Shown here piece after piece: positions 58,601-64,000 of a stretch of DNA of 64,000 nucleotides (positions within the stretch are counted from its first letter, which is position 1; each line of letters opens with the position of its first letter). Below the pieces are notes generated by a model. The model did no database searches and was not told where the DNA came from. It saw only the letters and a list, made by a program, of their open reading frames with translations. The stretch comes from Comamonadaceae bacterium G21597-S1. Its GTDB lineage: Bacteria > Pseudomonadota > Gammaproteobacteria > Burkholderiales > Burkholderiaceae_C. A program made the position numbers and the translations under genes. The stretch is from NCBI GenBank assembly GCA_027214345.1, contig JAPWHR010000005.1:115783-179782 (forward strand). Reading direction: 5' to 3'.

Positions 58601-59446
58601 TTCAGCCCCACGCTCCTGGAGCAACATCAGGAGCCGAAGCGCCTGGGGGTCGGTGATGTCGAGATAGTCGCTGGTGAGGATGCGCAGCCGCCGCGATTCT
58701 CCTGCCTCGAGCACCGACTCCAGGTCGGGCAAGAGAAGGCGCAGGCCGGTCGTCTTGACGAACGCGACGCCGAAGTCGACATGTGTGGCTCGCGTGAATG
58801 CTTCGGACAGGTAGGGCAAGAAGTGGTCGTCGCCACCTGTCACCAGCTTTCTGGTCAAAGCGTGCGCCCGGGTCGCCAGCGTATTGGTCCAGCGCTCGGC
58901 ACGGTCCGGCCGTTGGTCGTTCGTAAGCCAGACGTCGACGCTTTGCAGGTCTTGCAAGCCCTCGAACCATTGGCGCACTATGGCTTCATCGGCATCCGTG
59001 AATCGCCGTCCCCCTTGGAGCCGTTCCCCGGTGCCGTGCTTGAAGCTGGCGTAGAAGACACCGCCTGGGCGCAGCGCGCTCCACAAGCGCGCAAATACAC
59101 CGGGCAGTTTGGCCGCTGGCACATGCAACAGGCTCGCGCAGCACCATATCGCATCGTATTGCGCAACCTCGTCCACGTCTTCGAACCGGCGTACGGCCAC
59201 TTCGAAGCCGCAGTAATCGGATGCGATTCTTGCAAGCTCGGCGGCCGCATCGAATGCGGTGACACAGAAGCCAAGATCGGCGAACGCCTTTGCGTCGCGG
59301 CCCGAGCCGCAGCCTGCATCCAAGATGCTGGCGCCCGGCTGTATCCCGGCCAGGAACCGCTGATAGATCGGCGTCATGTCGACGTCGACCGTCGACCGGG
59401 CGAATTCGGCTGCAAATTGGTTGTAGTAGCGTGCGGACTCGTCCAC
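55613..59446 (-). CDS. Methyltransferase/PLD/SF2 helicase/S24-like/DUF3427 fusion
   Basis: A 1277-residue multidomain protein starting with GTG. In order: a class I SAM methyltransferase (about 1-195; motif I ILDAGCGSG at 41-49); a phospholipase D-type nuclease domain (about 200-360; HLK at 294-296 and GSSN at 316-319); an SF2 DEAD-like helicase (about 395-735; ATGLGKT with K426, DEFH at 510-513, TAT at 536-538, QQLGRGLRR near 707); a helical linker; an S24/LexA-like domain (about 1010-1135; GNSM with S1052); and a C-terminal DUF3427 region (about 1140-1277). At the expected S24 lysine position I see R1102, so protease activity is uncertain. Such proteins are typical of defence islands. Confidence 0.88.
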   Translation of the reverse strand: MDESARYYNQFAAEFARSTVDVDMTPIYQRFLAGIQPGASILDAGCGSGRDAKAFADLGFCVTAFDAAAELARIASDYCGFEVAVRRFEDVDEVAQYDAIWCCASLLHVPAAKLPGVFARLWSALRPGGVFYASFKHGTGERLQGGRRFTDADEAIVRQWFEGLQDLQSVDVWLTNDQRPDRAERWTNTLATRAHALTRKLVTGGDDHFLPYLSEAFTRATHVDFGVAFVKTTGLRLLLPDLESVLEAGESRRLRILTSDYLDITDPQALRLLMLLQERGAEVRVYTTKDSSFHLKAYIFATRHNGGIVTGTAFIGSSNISRQALQDGLEWNYRVVYPDDLGFLEAIRQFEELFGHPRALPLSDAWIDAYEQRREPPTRSVAPGIHEHEAPPIPTTVQVKALAALSATRDSGYRRGLVVLATGLGKTWLAAFDAVRMGARRVLFVAHREEILSQAAATFLRIRPQARVGYFMGRSRDAEVDVLCASVQTLAKSAHLERFAPQHFDYVVIDEFHHAAATTYRRLLTHFAPSFLLGLTATPDRTDQSDILSLCDDNLVYNCNLFDGIQAGLLAPFHYYGIADDSVDYDEVPWRNGRFDPEQLSNKLATLARARHALREWRSKAQQRTLAFCVSIRHADYMADQFNRAGVVAAAVYAGSALGRAQALERLEAGTLQIVFSVDLFNEGVDLPSIDTVMLLRPTESKILFLQQLGRGLRRCEGKQHLVVMDFIGNHQSFLHKPQALFGVGSTYQALAAFARRVEAKTQTLPAGCYLNYDLAIIEFLKSLDSSGPQKDYEALRDVLGHRPTLSEFYRAGSSVQAMRQQTGHWFELVRKMGDLTEAESAVASALQGLLREVETTNLTKSFKMVLLEALLELDGLRQPTPVEQLCQHSRAILDRRQPLLADLSADMQGISGDAPAWQRYWQDNPINAWIGGNRPANAERFFKVSENAFSLVQHVSPEHVPALSAMLQELVDYRLAAYETRLEPAATGNNVIPFPARTRDRVELPYFPNLKIACGHFKTGRTDSEEHRALPIAYGQLDPARHFIARASGNSMDGGKNPVRDGDHLLLELISPARAGSITGSVVAIERQDDGGGGDNQYLLRVVTKNKAGQYVLKANNPAYEDLPAKDNMRTLARLRAVIDPLDLAVGQLFMREDIPTLLGETFNPGNWNVGHVNLKDKKAHVLLVTLNKQGKSAEHRYLDHWIDEHHFHWQSQNATTPESMRGQEIIHHAARGIDIHLFVRDGKLSGGKAAPFVYYGRATYESHQGSAPMSVVFSV

Positions 59447-59588
59447 GGTTGCTGGATATTGGCTAAAGGGAGGTTATGGGCGGGATCGGTTAGGGTAGTG
59501 GCGACTAGGGCGTTCTCGGTTCACTCGCACGATCGCACGCGTTGGGTCCAACGAAGCGCTTGAACGTTGCCGCACCCGGATTTCGAAC

Positions 59589-60533
59589 CTAAAACGCGGC
59601 CTGGTGCTCGCGACAATACTGCAGGCCGCCAAACCGCTTGGTGTTGTTCCAACAGAATTTGCCTTCCGGGAAGCTGATCTTGATGCCACACGTCGCGCAA
59701 ATCAGTTTCTTGGCCGGCTCGGCCGACGCAGCGACAGGTGCCGATTCCGCGCGAACATGGGCGGCACTGGCCTTCGACGGCTTAGCGGGAACCGACGAGA
59801 TCGGTTGCTTTGGTTGCATGAAATCCGGCAGGTGCAATTGATCGGCGGGCCGATGCTGCCGAATCAGCTTTTGGGCACACTCCTTGACCGTGTCGACGCT
59901 GCGCAGATTCATTGCGAGTTTGAAGACCGAACCGACGCGGTGGCTGCTGACGAATTGATCGTGCCAACTGGGAAACTGGTCTGCCTTGATGACGTCGCGT
60001 GTGTCGTGCAGTTTCGAGGGAGGCCGCTGAATGACCGCCTTCGGATGGAGCATGACGACGTGGTGAAAGTCCGGGGTCTTCTGCGTCCTGCCCACGATGT
60101 CCAACCGCTCCAGCAGTTTGGCCAGGATACGTTCATGCCGTCGGCTCTGCTCCATGGGGGAGGGAATGCCGAACCGGCAATCGTCGTATTCGACCGTGTA
60201 TTCGCCGAGTTCGTTGATGACCAAGTTACCGGCGTAGTTCTTGGTTTCGATCAGGTACATGCCCAGTGCCCGGTTGATGACCAGGTGGTCGATCTGGGCG
60301 ACCTCTCCGTCCACCACGAGGCGCAGGTCGTGCATGAGCGCCAGGTTCTCGGTGTCCCCCAAGTAGTTGTCGAGGTAGTGCGCCGAATCCTGCTCGCCCT
60401 TGATGCCCTTGCGCGTTCGCACCAGTTCTTCGCGCAGCCACTTCTTTTGACGGAAGTCCAGCAGCGTTGATCGTTGCAGGTCCTCAAGCAATGCCAATCG
60501 CTTCGACTTGTCGTCGGCTGATTTCAGGATCAC
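59589..60533 (-). CDS. NERD nuclease-domain protein with C-terminal zinc finger
   Basis: A 314-residue protein starting with GTG, with GGGAGGA 5 bases upstream. Residues 40-150 form a NERD domain, a PD-(D/E)XK-like fold, with E47, D82 in QIDHL and the E-T-K triad at 96-98. After a Pro/Ala/Ser linker, residues 278-310 form a C4/H-type zinc finger (C279, C282, C294, C307, H310) like those of topoisomerase I tails. It probably cleaves or binds DNA. It is 142 bp upstream of the large fusion on the same strand and may be co-transcribed with it. Confidence 0.85.
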   Translation of the reverse strand: MILKSADDKSKRLALLEDLQRSTLLDFRQKKWLREELVRTRKGIKGEQDSAHYLDNYLGDTENLALMHDLRLVVDGEVAQIDHLVINRALGMYLIETKNYAGNLVINELGEYTVEYDDCRFGIPSPMEQSRRHERILAKLLERLDIVGRTQKTPDFHHVVMLHPKAVIQRPPSKLHDTRDVIKADQFPSWHDQFVSSHRVGSVFKLAMNLRSVDTVKECAQKLIRQHRPADQLHLPDFMQPKQPISSVPAKPSKASAAHVRAESAPVAASAEPAKKLICATCGIKISFPEGKFCWNNTKRFGGLQYCREHQAAF

Positions 60534-60822
60534 TCCATTCCTCCCAATTTTTTACGCCGATTCTGACACGCTCGAAGGTTTTTGGATGGACGCCGAATCG
60601 CTTCTGGCTTCGACTCACGGTGCGTCAGCAAATGGACGCTTCCATGTAGTATTCGATCCGTTAGCCGACTTTGGAGGGCTGTACCGCCTCGCCCCTTGCC
60701 AAGATATGTTGACCCGTTCGCCGAATCTCCTCAGGCAATTGTTTCCGCTACACGATCACCAGCCGATGCTGGGCGATTGGCCGCGCGCGGTGTAATCGAG
60801 CGGCATCCTCGGGTCAGAGACG
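60534..60822. promoter_or_regulatory. Divergent region between NERD and SF1 helicase genes
   Basis: This 289-bp stretch has an AT-rich core around 60545-60590 that probably holds divergent promoters. A plus-strand ORF (60508-60795) is in the same frame as the helicase and ends 27 bp before its ATG; it has no recognisable domain and may be spurious. Confidence 0.35.
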
Positions 60823-63800
60823 ATGACCGACGCGGCCGGCCCCAACTCCGAACAACCCGCACCCATGCTGCGGGACCTCCTGCTGATGGAGTTGAGAAAC
60901 GGCCCGCCGCGCAAACTGGCCGCGCTGGCTGTGGCCCTAGGGGCCGACCGCAACGAGGTGCAGCGCTGCCTGACCCACGATCTTGCAGGCGAGGTTCAGC
61001 AAGGGGCGGACTACAAGTGGCGCCTGGTCGAGGCTGAACGCGCGCGCTCGCCGCTACGCTCGACCGGGCCGGGCTCTGAACTGGCCCGGCTGTGCGGCTA
61101 CTTCCTCGCCTGCATCGGGCAGGACATGGACGAAGGGGCGAGCACATTCGCACGCAGTGACAGGGGGCCGCCATCGTATGCCGAGTTGCCGTGCTTGCCA
61201 TGGATCGGAGCGTCGGACAACTGGTTTGCCGAGCCTCGTGTCGCCGCCTTGTTAGCGAAGGTGCGTGGCGACCAGCGCAAGCTCGTGGCATGGGTGGGGT
61301 ATCCGGTGCGCCTGCGCCACCATCGCACCGCCAGCTGGGAAGGGTACTTCGTCGAACCCATTCTGTTGTGGCGGATCGATTCCGCGCAGCACGATCCTGC
61401 ATTGCCGCGCATCGACGAAGACGTGCCCATGCTCAATGGCAAGTTCCTGCGTACCGTCGCCATGGGGGATGGTTCCCAACTGGCCGAGGAGGCAGCCCGG
61501 CTAACTGAAGAACTCGGTTTGAACCTTCCCCTTGCGGAGTTGCCGGATGCCGAGGAGTTGGTAGACCGCCTGGTGCGCATTCGGCCGGAGTGGGATTGGC
61601 GCGAGGCGATGGATCCACGGCATTGCTCTGCAACTCCTGCGTTGTCGGCCCTGGACGAGCAAGGCATCTACAACCGGGCGATCGTGGTGCCGGGGGAGCG
61701 TTCACCCTACACGAGCGGCCTGGAGTCGGAGCTCAAGGCCTTGGCGGAGGTGCCGGAATCCGCGCTCTCGCGCACCGCACTTGGCAAGTGGTTGGCCGGC
61801 GGCATCGCGTACACAGATGAAGAATCCGCGGACGAACCATTGATCGAGGCGCTGCCGATGAACTCGGAGCAGCGGGCGGCCGTCCGTTCGGCACTGTCGT
61901 CGCCGCACACCGTTGTAACCGGGCCGCCGGGTACGGGCAAGTCGCAGGTCGTGACCAACTTGTTGATCAACGCGGCCTGGCGGGGCATGAAGGTGTTGTT
62001 TGCCAGCAAGAACAACAAGGCCGTCGACGTGGTAGAGGTACGGGTCAATGCTCTGGGCAGCCGTCCAGTGCTGCTGAGGTTGGGGGCGGGTCAATATCAG
62101 GAACGGCTGGCGAACTATTTGACCAAGCTCCTGGCAGGCAGCTCGGGCCCGGAGGACCAGGCCAATTACGACGACAGCCTGGCGCGGCACCGGGACCTTA
62201 CCGACAGGTTGTCCGAGCTTGACCGGATTCAGCAGCAGACGCTCGAAGCCCGCAACACGGCAGATCGGCTCGATGCCGAAGCCAAGCAGGCCCGGCGCAT
62301 TCTCGGCCGCTTGGCGCCGGCGCTGACCAGGTCAATGGTCGACAAGGCCGAGGCCGACATGGCCATACTGGAAAAGTGCATGGTGCGAGCGAGCCGGGAT
62401 CTGCAAGGCATCGCCGTACGGCTGGCCTGGTCCATGGTGGTAGGCAGACGGCTGCGAGAGCTGGCGACGGTACTGCGCACCTCAGCAGAGTCGGCCAGGG
62501 CGTTGGGGCTGGAGATGCCCCATGTTGCCACCGAAGAGGGGCTTGCCGCGGTGCGTGCGGCGATGGCCGAGTGGAAGGTGCGTATGCGAGCCGCGCGAGA
62601 CCTGCTTGCCTTCAGGGATGCCGCCGAGTCATTGGAAACAGGGCCGTCGTTCGAGGACATCGCCCGCCAGCGTGCCGGACTGAGCCAGCAGCTGGCACGC
62701 AATTCCGTGCGTCTGTGGCGCGACTGGGTGCAACTGGCACCGAGCCGGCTCAGTGCCGAGCAACGCAAGGAAGTCTCCGACTATGTGGCGGTGCTGCAAC
62801 TGATCACCGGGGGGGACGCCAACGCAGTGCATCGCTCGGTGTGGCAGCGGGCCCGTGCATTGCAGCCCAGGGTCACCGAACAGTTTGCGTGTTGGGCCGT
62901 CACCTCGCTGTCCGCACGCGGGCGGGTGCCATTGGAGCCGGGCTACTTCGACCTGGTCGTCATCGATGAGGCCAGCCAGTGCGACATTGCGTCGGCGTTG
63001 CCACTGCTCTACCGGGCCAAGCGCAGCGTGATCATCGGCGACCCGCAGCAGTTGCGTCACATCTCCGCATTGAGCCGACCGCGCGACAGCGAACTGCAGC
63101 ATCGCTACGGGCTGGTGGAGACACGGGTCGGCTGGATGTATTCGGTGGCCTCACTGTACGACGCGGCCGCTGGCATAGTGCCTCATGGTGGGTTGGTGAA
63201 TCTGCGAGACCATCACCGCTCGCACGCAGACATCATCGGGTTTGCCAATCGCGCGTTTTACGAAGGGCGGCTGCGGGTTGCCACCAATCATCAAAGCTTG
63301 CTGCGTCCGCGTCCGGAGGAACCCGGCGTCGTCTGGCAGGACGTGCAGGGCCGGGTGACGCGGCCGGCCTCGGGGAGCGCACGCAATGTGCGCGAAGCCG
63401 AGGCGGTGGTAGCGGCACTCGAGGACCTGCTGGTGACACGGGCTTACGGCGGCAGTGTGGGCGTGGTTACACCGTTTCGGGCGCAGGCGCAGCTGTTACA
63501 GCAATTGGTGCAGGATTCCGAGCCGCTGGGGCTGGTGAGGGAGAGGAGCCAGTTGCTGGTCGACACGGTGCATCGATTCCAGGGCGACGAGCGCGACGTG
63601 ATGCTGTTCTCGCCCGTGGTGTCGGCGGGCATGTCTGCGGGAGCACTGGGTTTTGTTCGAAGCAATGGGCATTTGTTCAACGTGGCGATCACGCGGGCGC
63701 GGGCACTGCTGCATGTGGTCGGTGATCGTGCGGCGGCCGGCGCGTCCGACGTCGCTTATCTGGCACAGTTTGCGAGTTACGCGACGGAATTGGACGAGTC

Positions 63801-64000
63801 GACGAATACGCACCAACAGTCGCAGACTGGCCCGATGGGGCCAGAGTACCCACCCGTTGCCCGGCCGGAGCAAGTTTCGGAGTGGGAGCGCGTGTTGTAC
63901 CGCGCCATGCACGCAGCAGGCATTCGTGCCATCCCACAGTTCACGATCGAACAATACGACCTGGACTTCGCGGTCATCGTCGGAGACCGGCGGCTCGATA
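60823..64000 (+). CDS. SF1 (DNA2/NAM7-like) helicase with C-terminal nuclease domain, partial
   Basis: The reading frame is open from the ATG at 60823 to the end of the window (1059 complete codons), so the 3' end is missing. The Walker A is TGPPGTGKS (K373); motif II is DEASQ (715-719) followed by GDPQQLRH; HRFQGDERD (917 on) and NVAITRARALLHVVGD (953 on) are the UPF1-like motifs V and VI. From about residue 1019 a SEWERVLYRAMHAAGI to YDLDFAV segment (E1020, D1048) matches the start of an MTES_1575/DUF559-type PD-(D/E)XK nuclease. It is a probable DNA/RNA translocase-nuclease of a defence system. Confidence 0.87.
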   Translation, partial: MTDAAGPNSEQPAPMLRDLLLMELRNGPPRKLAALAVALGADRNEVQRCLTHDLAGEVQQGADYKWRLVEAERARSPLRSTGPGSELARLCGYFLACIGQDMDEGASTFARSDRGPPSYAELPCLPWIGASDNWFAEPRVAALLAKVRGDQRKLVAWVGYPVRLRHHRTASWEGYFVEPILLWRIDSAQHDPALPRIDEDVPMLNGKFLRTVAMGDGSQLAEEAARLTEELGLNLPLAELPDAEELVDRLVRIRPEWDWREAMDPRHCSATPALSALDEQGIYNRAIVVPGERSPYTSGLESELKALAEVPESALSRTALGKWLAGGIAYTDEESADEPLIEALPMNSEQRAAVRSALSSPHTVVTGPPGTGKSQVVTNLLINAAWRGMKVLFASKNNKAVDVVEVRVNALGSRPVLLRLGAGQYQERLANYLTKLLAGSSGPEDQANYDDSLARHRDLTDRLSELDRIQQQTLEARNTADRLDAEAKQARRILGRLAPALTRSMVDKAEADMAILEKCMVRASRDLQGIAVRLAWSMVVGRRLRELATVLRTSAESARALGLEMPHVATEEGLAAVRAAMAEWKVRMRAARDLLAFRDAAESLETGPSFEDIARQRAGLSQQLARNSVRLWRDWVQLAPSRLSAEQRKEVSDYVAVLQLITGGDANAVHRSVWQRARALQPRVTEQFACWAVTSLSARGRVPLEPGYFDLVVIDEASQCDIASALPLLYRAKRSVIIGDPQQLRHISALSRPRDSELQHRYGLVETRVGWMYSVASLYDAAAGIVPHGGLVNLRDHHRSHADIIGFANRAFYEGRLRVATNHQSLLRPRPEEPGVVWQDVQGRVTRPASGSARNVREAEAVVAALEDLLVTRAYGGSVGVVTPFRAQAQLLQQLVQDSEPLGLVRERSQLLVDTVHRFQGDERDVMLFSPVVSAGMSAGALGFVRSNGHLFNVAITRARALLHVVGDRAAAGASDVAYLAQFASYATELDESTNTHQQSQTGPMGPEYPPVARPEQVSEWERVLYRAMHAAGIRAIPQFTIEQYDLDFAVIVGDRRLD

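Noticed and set aside
60508-60795. A 95-codon ORF in frame with and just upstream of the SF1 helicase
   Set aside because: It has no domain and overlaps the NERD gene start. A nonsense mutation splitting a longer helicase N-terminus is possible, but the helicase ATG at 60823 begins a plausible protein.
50835-64000. A second copy of the tRNA-Pro 3' end marking an island boundary
   Set aside because: I looked for a repeat of the T arm and acceptor end downstream and saw none within the window; a boundary could lie farther right.

Overview
The window is high-GC chromosomal DNA from a betaproteobacterium, most likely order Burkholderiales and Comamonadaceae-like. The evidence is gene order (hom-thrC-moeA-moaD-moaE near clpB; thrS-infC-rpmI-rplT-pheS-pheT-ihfA-merR-tRNA-Pro) and the translation factor IF-3, which opens with a non-AUG codon. 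No rRNA, CRISPR array, insertion sequence or integrase is visible. Most of the window is tightly packed housekeeping and catabolic DNA.

Layout. 0-5 kb: a duplicated stem-loop repeat, a PIN-PhoH ATPase, Bcp peroxiredoxin, an Mth938-like protein and the alanine transaminase AlaA. 4.4-10.5 kb: threonine synthesis (hom, thrC) and molybdopterin genes (moeA, moaD, moaE), interrupted by a DapA-family gene on the other strand. 10.8-13.4 kb: a two-subunit sodium/solute symporter (DUF4212 plus VC_2705-type) and a small membrane protein. 14.2-16.8 kb: clpB with a heat-shock-type promoter. 17-25.2 kb: a thioesterase, two MFS carriers, a ThDP enzyme, a ProQ/FinO RNA chaperone, an ABC ATPase with a degenerate Walker B, a histone-H1-like/SWIB protein and RraA.

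25.2-29.3 kb is an L-hydroxyproline catabolic cluster (AraC-PAS regulator, epimerase, deaminase, FAD dehydrogenase). 30.4-40.7 kb is a polyamine cluster that joins agmatinase, the gamma-glutamyl-putrescine route (puuB-, puuD- and puuA-like), a putrescine-pyruvate transaminase (spuC-like) and a complete PotFGHI importer; the aldehyde dehydrogenase steps are absent. 41.1-42.4 kb is isocitrate lyase behind an AT-rich upstream region with duplicated palindromic motifs. 42.5-50.8 kb is the thrS to merR translation operon. It is preceded by a short threonine-rich leader ORF and a terminator with a possible antiterminator pairing, suggesting transcription attenuation of thrS.

After tRNA-Pro(GGG) at 50.8 kb the content becomes accessory: an MntA-type nucleotidyltransferase with a truncated HepT toxin remnant, a TlpA-like thioredoxin, a YbjN protein, and then a defence-island-like block. 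That block holds a WYL regulator with an upstream inverted repeat, an uncharacterised Cys/His protein, a 1277-residue methyltransferase/PLD/SF2-helicase/S24-like/DUF3427 fusion, a NERD nuclease with a zinc finger, and an SF1 helicase with a C-terminal nuclease domain that runs off the right edge. This block is the best candidate for an undescribed nucleic-acid-targeting system.
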